IMG/VR virus record: IMGVR_UViG_3300048996_000027
Span: 1 to 25,149 of that record
Reading direction: 5' to 3' (one strand)
Length of the DNA: 25,149 bases
Source: a virus
Under the pieces are notes generated by a model. It was not told the DNA's origin. It was given only the letters and a program-made list of their open reading frames with translations, and did not search any database. The translations under genes were made by a program, and so were the position numbers. This document shows, in pieces, positions 14,436-22,147 of the stretch; the first letter of the stretch is position 1; every line of letters begins with the position of its first letter.

Positions 14436-16851
14436 CTGGGGTCTCCTGTTGTGCCTGCTGCTCAGCCAAGGTCATCTGTCGGTCGCCAGACTGCTCGCTG
14501 AAATCCTGCTGCCGATCCGCGCGGTCCTCGCCGCGTTCGGCGCGCTGCAGTTCGGCGCCGCGGAACTCAGCATCCTGCTGCATGCCTTCGGCCTGCATGG
14601 CTTGGTCCACCTGAGTGGTCTGCGACTGCTCAGCCGCCTGATATTCGCTGAGTTGCTGCTTGCGCTCGTTGAGGCCAATGGAATGTAGGATTTCCGCAGT
14701 CTTGGCCGTCAGGTTGTCGATCTTGGCCTGTTGTTCGGCAGCATCGTCGGTCTGCTTCTGAAGCTGAAGCTGAAGTTTCGCCATATCGGCCTGAGACTTC
14801 TGCTGCTGGGCCTGAGCGTCCTGCTGCATCTGCATGAGCTTGCGCTGCATTTCGGCCTTATCGAGCGCGGACTTGGCCTCCACGCCTGCCATCGCAGCCT
14901 TGGCCTTGATCGTCTCTGCTTCAGCCAGCTTGTTGTTGGCTTCGGCAAGACCCTGGTCATCGCCCTTGTCGTTCTGCGCAGCCATCTTCTGCGCGATCTC
15001 GGGAGCCTGCTCGATCAATTCATCGAGCTGCGCCTGGATCTGGCGATTGCCACGGGTGTAGGGCTGCAACGTGAAGCCGAGCATCGTCACGGCCAATTTT
15101 ACGCCAGGCTCGCCGATCTGGAACAACGGCAGAAGCGCAGAGATCGCAGACGAGAAAGCCGTCAACAGCTCATTGCGGGCCTGCTTCTCGGCCATCTCGT
15201 CGACCATCACCGTGGAATCGGTCTCGATGTCGATGACAAGCCCTCGCTCGCGGCGATCCTTGATCAACTCCATCACGTCCTCGACGACGACGGTGTTCTG
15301 CAACTGCTCGAACTGCGGGCGATACTTCTCGGCAATCTGCGCTTGGGCCTGTGTGAGCATCTGCTGCGCCTGGGCCGGATCGATCTGCTGCCCCGACTGC
15401 CGGGCCTGTTCCGCGGCCTCCTTGGCCTTCTTGTCGAGCGCCTCGAGCTCTTCCTTCGCGGCCTTTGTGAGCGCGTCGATATCGCGCTTCACATCGGCAC
15501 TGGTCGGAATTTCCATCTGGGCGATATCAAGCAGGGTATCTTGATCGAAGCGCACGCAAACCAGTTCGGTGGCGATGCGCGCGGCATCGCGCGAGACCCG
15601 TACGATCTCATCGGTCTTGTCCTTGACCCTGATCGAACCGTACTGCGTCTTGATGCGTTGGGCGCCAAGGGTTTCGTTTGCCTCGGTCTCGCCGCGCATG
15701 ATGTCGGAGATTCCCGACAGGCGATCGAAGTCGGCAAAGAGCTGTGTGCGCGCTTCGATGAGCCCCTGGATGGTTGTGGCGACCATATCGAGCGGCACCC
15801 ACTGGATGTAATCGCCCGTGCCAGTCATGGCGGCGCTAGGTACCGGGATGAACATGGCGTCGACATTCTCGCTCATCGCGGTTTCGAGCGCGTCGCCAAT
15901 GTCACCGCCCGCCGGCAACAGGCCAACGAGCCGAATGCGGTCCAGCAGCGTGTAAATCCTCGCCGTGACGAGGTTGATCTGACCGAGAACCGACTGATAC
16001 CGCACGTAATCCGGGATCGGCACCAGGGTCCGGCGCTTCAGCGTGCCATAGGCTGGCCGTGGGCATGGAAAGAAGTCGCGCAGATCCATGTGGGGCGCGC
16101 CTTCGTCGAGCATGACATCGACGCCCTCGCTGACCCAGAACACGCGGTTCAGAGTCTTGGACCAGACCTCCCAGACCGCAGCCTTCTGGCTATCGTCCTG
16201 CGCCCCGTCGTCGAAGTCGCGCCGGGCCGATTCATAGCCCGCGGACTTGTATGCATCGCCAGAATGCGGCTCGAACCGCTCCTTCATTTCGTCTTCGGTC
16301 AGCCACGCCCGGCGCGCCACCCAACCAACCTCGCTCCAATACCGCGACGGCTCATGCATGAAGTCACGGCGGTCGATGTGATCGACACAGATGCGCTTGC
16401 CATCGTCGCTCTCGTAGGTGGTCCACAGTACGCCGCGGTTCGACAGAGCCAGATCGTCGCGGACCTCGCGCAACGCCAAGTCGACATTGCCGCGCTCGAA
16501 TTCACTGTTGATGACGCGCTCGATGACTTCCGCCGCGACTTTCTGGGCTGGCGTGGCGTCCGAGTACCGCGGCTTAGCCACCACCTGCGGCGGTTTCGCG
16601 TAGATCGCTGGCTTGAGCACCTCCATCGCGGCCCAAAACGTCTCGTATTCGTCGTCCGACAGCCCCAGATTGTCGATGCTGACGACAAGGCCGGCGCGGC
16701 CGGAATAGACAAGATCGACCTGCCGCGCGTTCTCGTCGAAGCTGCGCATTTCGCGCTGCGCCTGAAGGATCGCATCGATGATGTCGGCGCTGCTCTTCGC
16801 GGCACCTGGCGCACTGATGGGAAGCAGGCGCTCGCTTGCTGTGCCTATCAT
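14422..16851 (-). CDS. portal protein
   Basis: The product is 809 aa, and its ATG overlaps the terminase stop as ATGA. The core (residues 20-420) has portal features: DDEYETFWAAMEVLKPAIYAKPPQVV (65-92), the DPLALSNRG-like DDLALSNRGVLWTTY (129-143), DRRDFMHEPSRYW and a long clip/stem region with SGISDIMRGETEANETLGAQ (about 378-397). Residues 430-530 are helical. The last 170 residues form a Gln/Ala/Lys-rich coiled coil resembling the internal barrel of P22-type portals, with an even longer Gln/Asp-rich tail. Its length is in the range of podoviral portals with a barrel. In the virion it forms the dodecameric DNA channel and binds terminase and adaptor. Confidence 0.85.
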   Translation of the reverse strand: MIGTASERLLPISAPGAAKSSADIIDAILQAQREMRSFDENARQVDLVYSGRAGLVVSIDNLGLSDDEYETFWAAMEVLKPAIYAKPPQVVAKPRYSDATPAQKVAAEVIERVINSEFERGNVDLALREVRDDLALSNRGVLWTTYESDDGKRICVDHIDRRDFMHEPSRYWSEVGWVARRAWLTEDEMKERFEPHSGDAYKSAGYESARRDFDDGAQDDSQKAAVWEVWSKTLNRVFWVSEGVDVMLDEGAPHMDLRDFFPCPRPAYGTLKRRTLVPIPDYVRYQSVLGQINLVTARIYTLLDRIRLVGLLPAGGDIGDALETAMSENVDAMFIPVPSAAMTGTGDYIQWVPLDMVATTIQGLIEARTQLFADFDRLSGISDIMRGETEANETLGAQRIKTQYGSIRVKDKTDEIVRVSRDAARIATELVCVRFDQDTLLDIAQMEIPTSADVKRDIDALTKAAKEELEALDKKAKEAAEQARQSGQQIDPAQAQQMLTQAQAQIAEKYRPQFEQLQNTVVVEDVMELIKDRRERGLVIDIETDSTVMVDEMAEKQARNELLTAFSSAISALLPLFQIGEPGVKLAVTMLGFTLQPYTRGNRQIQAQLDELIEQAPEIAQKMAAQNDKGDDQGLAEANNKLAEAETIKAKAAMAGVEAKSALDKAEMQRKLMQMQQDAQAQQQKSQADMAKLQLQLQKQTDDAAEQQAKIDNLTAKTAEILHSIGLNERKQQLSEYQAAEQSQTTQVDQAMQAEGMQQDAEFRGAELQRAERGEDRADRQQDFSEQSGDRQMTLAEQQAQQETPDGNR

Positions 16852-18392
16852 CTCCGCCTCCCGCCCAGCTTCGGCACAGGCAGCATCCCGCGGGGTATCT
16901 GAGGCTGCTCTTCCTTGGGCTTTGCGCCCGTCGCCATCCGATCCAGCAACTGACCCACCAGCCCGAGCGCATCGACCTGATCGTCATGCACCCCGACCGG
17001 GAAGCTCATCAGCTCGGAAACAAGGTCCGACAGCCAGGGCGCGTCCTTGGGCACATGCAGGCCCATCATCGACATGCGGGCGCGGATCGACTGGGCGCGG
17101 ATTGCCTTGTCCCCGCGGGTCGGAAATTGCTCGCGGACCGTGTAGCTCTCGGTCTCGATCATGCGCTTGACGAGGAATGGCCCAACGCCAGACTTGATCT
17201 GCCCCGTTTCCTCAGCCCAACCGATCGGGTGCCATTTGCGGACCAAGGCGCAGAACTGATCAACCCAGACATCGGACGCCGCCTGAGCGCGCCAAAGGTC
17301 GAGCAGATACATCCGCCCGTCATGCGCAACGCCGATCACGGCATGGACGGTGTAGTCCCCGCCGTCTGCGGTCACAGCATAGTCAGAGCCGCCGTAGATC
17401 GCCATCTGCGCGCGCGGCGGGATGACATCGACAGGGATGAGCCATTCGCGCTTGAAGTAGTCGCCGGTGTCTGGGGAGGGTACCTGTTGGTACAGGGCCG
17501 ACCATGTGCGCGGCAGGCGTTCAAACGGCGCCCAATGATCGCGACCGAACCATTCAGGCCAGATGTACTCGCCTGGCAGTCGGCCCAACGGATCATCGGC
17601 GCGGGTCGCCTTTGCGGGAATGCAAATCACTTCCCACGTCTCGCCGTCGCGGCAATGGATCATGCCACTTTCGCCAGCCCAGCCTTCAGGAAGGATAGAC
17701 CCCGCCAGATCGCCTTCGTGCCAGCGGGTCTGCGTGATCATCAGCGAGCCGCCCGGCTTCAGGCGGGTGAGAACGTCCTCCTGGTAGGCGTCGATCGTGC
17801 TTTTGCGAGTGACCTCAGAATCGGCTTCCTGACGGCCCTTGATCGGATCATCGATCGCAATGAAATCCGCGCGGTTGCCGGTGATGCCAGAGAGCATACC
17901 GCCGCCCATGAATTCGGAGCCGTTCTCAAGCGCCCATTCATGAGCTGCGCTGCTCTCCAGGCTCAGGCCTGTGTCAAACAGCGTGTTGAAAGCTGGCTGC
18001 TTGGTGATGGACCGCATGCGGCGGCCGAACTTGCGGGCCAGATCCGTGCCATAACTGACCGCGATCACCTTGAAGCCAGGCTTGCGGCCCATAGCCCACG
18101 TAGGAGCCACCACAGTCGCATAGGTGGACTTTGCAGAGCCTGGAGGCAGGAACAGCATCGTGCGCCCGCGGTGACGCTCTATGCAGCGCTGCGTGGCATT
18201 CAGGATGATCTCGTGGTGCTCGGCGAGAACCGTCTCGACCGGGTTGAAATCCTCGGTGTCTTCGTCTTCTTCGGTGACAGGCGCACCCGGCACGTCGATG
18301 TAACGAGCATAATCCACCAGCGAGGCGCGAGCGCGGCGGCGGCGCAATAGCTCGCTCGCTGCATACTGAGGGGTGATGCGCTCCATGAGCAT
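16848..18392 (-). CDS. terminase large subunit (ATPase and nuclease)
   Basis: The product is 514 aa. The ATPase half shows a variant Walker A PPGSAKST (83-90), Walker B FIAIDD (Asp181/Asp182) and the coupling motif SLMITQTRWHEGD (216-228). The nuclease half has the RNase H-like acidic residues YGGSDYAV (Asp337), AEET (394-395) and GVHDDQVDA (470-475). Together these are the motor that packages DNA into the procapsid and cuts it. The ATG overlaps the small-subunit stop as TGATG, and an in-frame ATG two codons downstream (18386) could also serve. Confidence 0.95.
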   Translation of the reverse strand: MLMERITPQYAASELLRRRRARASLVDYARYIDVPGAPVTEEDEDTEDFNPVETVLAEHHEIILNATQRCIERHRGRTMLFLPPGSAKSTYATVVAPTWAMGRKPGFKVIAVSYGTDLARKFGRRMRSITKQPAFNTLFDTGLSLESSAAHEWALENGSEFMGGGMLSGITGNRADFIAIDDPIKGRQEADSEVTRKSTIDAYQEDVLTRLKPGGSLMITQTRWHEGDLAGSILPEGWAGESGMIHCRDGETWEVICIPAKATRADDPLGRLPGEYIWPEWFGRDHWAPFERLPRTWSALYQQVPSPDTGDYFKREWLIPVDVIPPRAQMAIYGGSDYAVTADGGDYTVHAVIGVAHDGRMYLLDLWRAQAASDVWVDQFCALVRKWHPIGWAEETGQIKSGVGPFLVKRMIETESYTVREQFPTRGDKAIRAQSIRARMSMMGLHVPKDAPWLSDLVSELMSFPVGVHDDQVDALGLVGQLLDRMATGAKPKEEQPQIPRGMLPVPKLGGRRR

Positions 18393-18871
18393 CAGGATTT
18401 GCCCATCGCGATTTTGGCGAGCGCTTCGTCGGTCAGGCCGTGGCTGTGATTGACCGAGCCCTTATGATCGTGATCGACCTTCTCGCGCCAGCTATCGCCC
18501 CGCCGGTTCTTTAACCAGCTCATCGCCGCGCCAGGATCGGGCGGGACATGCTCGACAGTCTCGGCCCTTGTGATAAGGCCTTGAAAATGAAATAGCTTCT
18601 CGCTGTTGAAGCTGTAGCCGACTGCGCGCTGGTACAGGCCGCGCTCTACCCGGTCGTCGAGAGCTTCCTTGCCAACCCTAAGTGCCTGACAAAATTCGTC
18701 GTGCTTGTGTTTCCAGCGATAGACGGTCCGAACGTCGACGCCGAAGAAATCGGCCAGTTCGAGGTCGGTGGCGCCAAGTAAGCACAGTTTCTCGGCCTGA
18801 GCCGCAAACTCATCGCGGTATGCGGAGGGGCGTCCGCTTTCTGAGGTGGAAGTTTGGTCTTCGCCGTCCAT
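18392..18871 (-). CDS. terminase small subunit
   Basis: The product is 159 aa from the ATG at 18871. A TTG at 18883, overlapping an upstream out-of-frame stop, is possible but neither has a clear ribosome site. Residues 12-70 hold a helix-turn-helix (GRPSAYRDEF ... TDLELADFFGVDVRTVYRWKHKH) used to recognise viral DNA. Residues 65-95 form an oligomerisation helix (ALDDRVERGLYQRAVGYSF) and the C-terminal region (GAAMSWLKNRRGDSWRE) is the conserved end of this family. It lies directly before the large subunit, as expected. Confidence 0.9.
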   Translation of the reverse strand: MDGEDQTSTSESGRPSAYRDEFAAQAEKLCLLGATDLELADFFGVDVRTVYRWKHKHDEFCQALRVGKEALDDRVERGLYQRAVGYSFNSEKLFHFQGLITRAETVEHVPPDPGAAMSWLKNRRGDSWREKVDHDHKGSVNHSHGLTDEALAKIAMGKS

Positions 18872-18906
18872 GCGGCAGACCAATTACAGGCCGTGAATCC
18901 CCCTGC

Positions 18907-19077
18907 CTATGCGGCAAAAATCATCCCGTGCGATTTTTCTGCCGCCCGCATCATCCGCTGCACATGCCGCCTGTCCGCCCCAGTCCCCCGCACGATCTGC
19001 ATGATCGAGCAGCCAGGATGCTCGGCAAGGTAATTCAACACCCGCGCCCTGGTCGCTGGCGGCCGGCCACGCATCAT
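18907..19077 (-). CDS. small helix-turn-helix protein
   Basis: The product is 56 aa, starting MMRGRPPATR at an ATG that overlaps the upstream stop as ATGA. Most of the protein is one winged-helix-like DNA-binding domain: helix 1 RARVLNYLAEHPG, helix 2 SIMQIVRGTG and recognition helix DRRHVQRMMRAAEKSH. Its role is unknown, possibly a regulator of the late operon since it lies immediately before the terminase genes. A longer overlapping frame (18884-19120) is a shadow. Confidence 0.6.
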   Translation of the reverse strand: MMRGRPPATRARVLNYLAEHPGCSIMQIVRGTGADRRHVQRMMRAAEKSHGMIFAA

Positions 19078-19265
19078 TCGCTCTCCGGTGTGATGTTCTC
19101 GCGGACGCCCCAAACGCCATTCTCGAGAATCCATGCGACCTTGTTGAGCGCGTGGATCACATCCCTGTTTCGCATGGGAGCAGTGAGGTTGATGATCTCG
19201 CTGTGTGTTTCCGGTTCCCGCAGCCAGGCCACGATCTGCGCTCGCTCCTGCTCAGCGGTCATCAT
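19074..19265 (-). CDS. small hypothetical protein
   Basis: The product is 63 aa from MMTAEQERAQ. AGGAG sits 5 to 8 bases before two adjacent ATGs (19265, 19262). A longer reading to 19352 would add an Arg/Pro-rich N-terminus that merely mirrors the preceding gene. The visible protein has an N-terminal helix (AQIVAWLREPET) and a LNKVAWILENGVWGV segment. No family is recognised. It lies in the chain of coupled early genes. Confidence 0.5.
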   Translation of the reverse strand: MMTAEQERAQIVAWLREPETHSEIINLTAPMRNRDVIHALNKVAWILENGVWGVRENITPESE

Positions 19266-19300
19266 CCATTCTCCTGTTCGGCTTGGGGGTGGGGGTTCAT
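19262..19300 (-). CDS. possible 12-codon bridging ORF
   Basis: An ATG at 19300 overlaps the stop of the preceding gene as ATGA and is preceded by GGAGGC. It reads MNPHPQAEQENG and stops at a TGA that overlaps the two ATGs of the next gene. It may only keep ribosomes on the message between two genes, with no function as a peptide. Chance is possible, but start and stop are both fused to neighbours. Confidence 0.25.
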   Translation of the reverse strand: MNPHPQAEQENG

Positions 19301-19698
19301 GCTGCCTCCTTCGCCTTGCAGTGCGCAGACTTGCAGCCAACAGCCTGGCCAACCGTCACGCGGGACTCACACTGCTCGCACCAGATTTTCTCATCGCGCG
19401 GTGGCGTGAACTCGACGACGGCCTTGGGTTTGGCTGGGGGTTCAGGCTCGGCTTGTGTGAGCTGAGGTGGCGTCTCACGATCATCAACGCTGCTTGTGAT
19501 AAGCATATCACCGACAACGGGCTCACCGAGCTCCTTGAGCCTGATCTTGGTCTGTACCTCGGTCGACATCGACTGGTTGATCTGGGCTGCGACCTTAGAA
19601 ATCGCGTTGGCCTTGTTCGCGTCGATCTCGCCGGATTTGATCCCGACCAGCACTTCAGCCAGGAAACCCCGCAAATCGCTCGCCGTCTTAAGCTGCAT
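19297..19698 (-). CDS. hypothetical protein with C-terminal zinc-ribbon-like motif
   Basis: The product is 133 aa from an ATG at 19698, chosen because GGGAGG lies 6 bases upstream. The longer frame to 19725 overlaps the previous gene more. Residues 1-60 are helical (SDLRGFLAEVLVGIKSGEIDANKANAISKVAAQINQSM). A Pro/Glu-rich linker follows (about 75-95). The end carries CEQCESR...GCKSAHC, a plausible zinc-binding cluster. The N-terminal part resembles small phage proteins found near replication genes, but I assign no function. Confidence 0.55.
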   Translation of the reverse strand: MQLKTASDLRGFLAEVLVGIKSGEIDANKANAISKVAAQINQSMSTEVQTKIRLKELGEPVVGDMLITSSVDDRETPPQLTQAEPEPPAKPKAVVEFTPPRDEKIWCEQCESRVTVGQAVGCKSAHCKAKEAA

Positions 19699-20164
19699 GT
19701 CGAACCTCCCTCTGAATCCGCCCAATCATCAGACGGGCCTCGTTGATCTCTTGAGCCCGCTTAAGGGCGGGGCGAACGCGGTTGAAGCAGGCCAGGCATA
19801 CCCAGCGCCCTTTGACCCAGCCCTCCCGTGTCGGATCACACTTCGATGGATTGCCGGTCAGCCATCGCGGATCGTAGTTGAACCCGTCGCCACCACAGTC
19901 CCGGCGATCAAGGAGGATGCCGCCGCAATCGTCACAGCGCCGATCGATCCGGCTCACAGGCCAATGGATCACGATCCAGCCTCTGTGGCCTTTCCAGCGG
20001 ATCCAGAAACCATCCGGCTGCTCACGCTCGGCGCACTGCCAGCGCGTTGCCTTGATCGCCTCGACGCAGCCAAACGGGCGAACCTCCTTCGCAGCCGTGA
20101 TCCAGCGCAGCATCGAAGCCACATGCGCCTCGGCCTCTCGCAAGGTCGGTTGCAGGCGGCTCAT
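19688..20164 (-). CDS. hypothetical protein with paired cysteine motifs
   Basis: The product is 158 aa, starting at an ATG that overlaps the replication ATPase stop as ATGA, with GGAGG upstream. Two CxxC motifs (CDDCGG near 77-82 and CLAC near 122-125) with other cysteines between them suggest a zinc-stabilised fold. Other parts are Trp/Arg-rich (WIRWKGHRGWIVIHWPVSRIDRR). No catalytic signature is recognised. It could be a DNA-binding accessory of replication given its position. Confidence 0.5.
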   Translation of the reverse strand: MSRLQPTLREAEAHVASMLRWITAAKEVRPFGCVEAIKATRWQCAEREQPDGFWIRWKGHRGWIVIHWPVSRIDRRCDDCGGILLDRRDCGGDGFNYDPRWLTGNPSKCDPTREGWVKGRWVCLACFNRVRPALKRAQEINEARLMIGRIQREVRHAA

Positions 20165-21603
20165 TCTTCGCCTCCATCGTCGGAGGGTTCCCCGCCCTCA
20201 GCGGGGGAACCCTTATGGTACGTAGTACCTAGGGGTGTGTTTGGAGAGGTTTCCGGTAGGTTATCGGTAGGTTTCCGGAGGTGTTTCCGGTAGGTTTCCG
20301 GAGATTTGGGGTAGGTTTCCGGAATGTTTCCGGAGCCCTCGCTATGGGTTTCCGGGGCTCCGGCGACACGATCGGGGACACCTTTTCCGATCTCCCTGAG
20401 ACCGAAAACGGGTTTGCCTTCGCCCTTCTGCACCCACAAATATCCCCGCTCGATCGCGTTGATACGGAACAGTCGGTCCATGGCTTGCTCCAACCGATCC
20501 TTGCCGATCTTCTTGCTCTCAGGCATCTTCTCGAAGACCCTGGGGGCGTAATTCTGGCCATAGTTGCTCTCCGAAACTGCGCGGCGTTGACGCAGTCGCT
20601 CGGTGAGGCAGGTGAGGAAAATCTTGTTTTCGGCAGACGCGCGGATGCTCTCATTGATCTCGCGGGCGGTGTCCTCGCCAAGATCCTCATCACGAACGAA
20701 GCCGCCTTTGAACCAGCGAAAACTGATTGTCCCGCCCGCTGCGCCATAGTTGGCTTTGGGGTTTTCTATGACGCGGCCATCGGGATCGCCATCGGTCTCC
20801 GAATGCTTCATGATCCAGCGTGAGCGGACCTTATTGTGCCATGCGACCGAGCCTAGCCAGTCGTCGCCGGCCTTGTTGGGATGGTGGACGATCATGGCGA
20901 CGCCATCGAGGCGCAGCGCCAGGCCAGTGAGCAAGTTGATGAAGGCCGCCACCATATGGATGTCGTTGAGGTCGCCGCCCATGGCATCCGTGGCGTTGTC
21001 GAAGGCGTAGAGCCTGATTTGCATCTCGATGCAGGTGTGGACCAACTGGTTCCACCTATCGGTCGGGAGAAGCTTTCCGGTGTCATCGAACGTTGCCAGT
21101 TCAGTGCCCGCTTCGCCGCATAGCGAAACGAGATGAAGCCGGTCCGTGAGATCGGTGACGGGCACGTCCAGCACCTTGCATATCGCGACCTGACGGCGCC
21201 ACAATTCCTCTGCATCGTCCTCGCAGGTGACGTAGAGCGTGTTCATCTGCTCGGTTTCCATGCCCAGAAATGGAAGCCCTAGCGCGATGCAGGTACAGAG
21301 CATTTGTTCGAACAAGCTCTTGCCGGTACCGCCCGGAGCCGTGAGCATCGTCGTGACGCCGATCGGCAGCCAGTCACCCCAGGCGAACCTACGGGCCGGG
21401 GGATCCTTGCCCTCCCATGCTGCGAAGTCGATGACAGGCAGGAAAGTCGGCGGGGGCGCGGGTTCAACCTCCACCCCAGCGCGGATCGGCTTGACGTTGT
21501 TCGCAAGCTCCTCGCGCGCGAGTTCGGCGGCACGTGCATCCCACAGCGCTTCTGCTTTCGCCGCGTCCTCCTCGATATCACCCCAATCATTCACCCGGCT
21601 CAT
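20161..21603 (-). CDS. replicative RecA-fold ATPase (RepA/AAA_25-type helicase-like)
   Basis: The product is 480 aa. Walker A is PGGTGKS (90-96), followed by the LYVTCEDD strand (123-130) with an acidic pair. Walker B is at RLYAFDN (Asp202) and the IVHHPNK motif (238-244) is the sensor loop typical of RepA-like hexameric helicases and their phage relatives. SVAWHNKVRSRWIM (253-266) fits the arginine-finger region. The last 75 residues are low-complexity (PET, RK, GN repeats) because the DNA there is a repeat array. Family knowledge: such ATPases unwind or load at origins. It is the only replication ATPase in the window, so it probably initiates phage replication. The start overlaps the upstream gene as ATGA. 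Confidence 0.85.
   Translation of the reverse strand: MSRVNDWGDIEEDAAKAEALWDARAAELAREELANNVKPIRAGVEVEPAPPPTFLPVIDFAAWEGKDPPARRFAWGDWLPIGVTTMLTAPGGTGKSLFEQMLCTCIALGLPFLGMETEQMNTLYVTCEDDAEELWRRQVAICKVLDVPVTDLTDRLHLVSLCGEAGTELATFDDTGKLLPTDRWNQLVHTCIEMQIRLYAFDNATDAMGGDLNDIHMVAAFINLLTGLALRLDGVAMIVHHPNKAGDDWLGSVAWHNKVRSRWIMKHSETDGDPDGRVIENPKANYGAAGGTISFRWFKGGFVRDEDLGEDTAREINESIRASAENKIFLTCLTERLRQRRAVSESNYGQNYAPRVFEKMPESKKIGKDRLEQAMDRLFRINAIERGYLWVQKGEGKPVFGLREIGKGVPDRVAGAPETHSEGSGNIPETYPKSPETYRKHLRKPTDNLPETSPNTPLGTTYHKGSPAEGGEPSDDGGEE
20184..20213. other. strong GC-rich stem-loop inside the 3' end of the ATPase gene
   Basis: GGGTTCCCCGC (20185-20195) pairs with GCGGGGGAACCC (20201-20212) with one bulged base, loop CCTCA, extended by an A-T pair on the outside. 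It lies within the last codons of the gene, 35 bases from the repeat array, next to a short inverted repeat GGTAC-GTA-GTACC (20217-20229). It could be an origin hairpin or an mRNA structure. No T-tract follows on the minus strand. Confidence 0.5.
20249..20355 (-). repeat. helically phased iteron-like array (CCGGAAAC), candidate origin
   Basis: On the plus strand the octamer GTTTCCGG occurs exactly seven times, starting at 20249, 20271, 20283, 20294, 20315, 20326 and 20348, with one variant (GTTATCGG) at 20260. Spacings are 11, 11, 12, 11, 21, 11 and 22, all near multiples of 11, or about one helical turn. On the coding strand the unit is read as PET, as GN and as RK, so the DNA is kept in all three frames. 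Lambda O shows that origin iterons can lie inside an initiator gene. An 11-bp minisatellite expansion is the alternative. Confidence 0.65.
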
Positions 21604-21911
21604 CCCGCACCTAGATTTTCAGCTTGATTGGCCATCGCCAGAAGGCTGCGGCAGTATTTCGCGACACTGGCTAGCCAGTCGACATCGGCCGGCGCGTAGA
21701 CCCACTGCGTCGCGGCCTCGGAGCACATCCAGAGCAGTTGCCGGGCATGTGGTGATTCCGCAGACGTGACGCGCCACGACGACGCGTTGCGAGCAGTCCG
21801 CAGGGCAGAACGCGCCGCATACTCATCGTCCGGGATCGACCCCAGGTAGATGCGGATGTCGTCCAGCGCTGAAGCATCGGGCGGTTTCTCGATGGTGGTC
21901 TCGGCGCCCAT
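21600..21911 (-). CDS. hypothetical protein
   Basis: The product is 103 aa, overlapping the next gene as ATGA. It appears all-helical (DDIRIYLGSIPDDEYAARSALRTARNASS, WLASVAKYCRSLLAMANQAE) with several Trp and Cys residues and no catalytic motif. Its immediate linkage to the replication ATPase suggests a helper role, but I do not recognise a family. Confidence 0.5.
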   Translation of the reverse strand: MGAETTIEKPPDASALDDIRIYLGSIPDDEYAARSALRTARNASSWRVTSAESPHARQLLWMCSEAATQWVYAPADVDWLASVAKYCRSLLAMANQAENLGAG

Positions 21912-22147
21912 CAGGCCATCCCGAGCGCGATCTGGTAGGTTTCAAGCACGTCGTCGAAGTAGCGGCGATCGTCGGGGCTCATCTTCCGACGCTTGATCAC
22001 TTCCTTCATGATCTTCGTGTCGTAGCCCTCACCCTTGGCCTCAGCCATGACGTCCTTTTGGTCGTCGCTGATGCCCTTTTTCTCTTCTTCCAGGCGCTCG
22101 TAACGCTCGATGAGCAGGCGCAGCTTGTCGTCGGTGCTGTTGGACAT
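21911..22147 (-). CDS. GapR-like (DUF2312) nucleoid-associated protein
   Basis: The product is 78 aa with GGAGG upstream of the ATG. It matches the DUF2312/GapR pattern: DDKLRLLIERYERLEEEKKGI (6-26), then DQKDVMAEAKGEGYDTKIMKEVIKRRKM (29-56). In Caulobacter GapR is a dimeric coiled-coil protein that encircles overtwisted DNA ahead of forks and helps topoisomerases. The phage copy lacks only a few residues compared with the host protein (about 90 aa). It lies two genes upstream of the replication ATPase, so a role in phage replication is likely, though interference with host GapR is possible. Confidence 0.85.
   Translation of the reverse strand: MSNSTDDKLRLLIERYERLEEEKKGISDDQKDVMAEAKGEGYDTKIMKEVIKRRKMSPDDRRYFDDVLETYQIALGMA

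Noticed and set aside
14731-16902. 723-codon plus-strand open frame opposite the portal gene
   Set aside because: It is a long antisense shadow typical of GC-rich DNA. It has no ribosome site and is Leu/Arg/Asp-rich nonsense, and the minus-strand portal explains the region.
16836-18350. 504-codon plus-strand open frame opposite the large terminase gene
   Set aside because: The minus strand has all terminase motifs, and the antisense translation lacks any domain.
18884-19120. 78-codon minus-strand frame overlapping the small HTH gene
   Set aside because: The alternative frame 18907-19077 encodes a clear HTH and is coupled by ATGA, whereas this one is Ala/Arg/Asp-rich without a motif.
20249-20355. 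CRISPR array
   Set aside because: The repeats are 8-11 bp, spaced by only a few bases, lie inside a gene and have no spacers of 30 bp or so.
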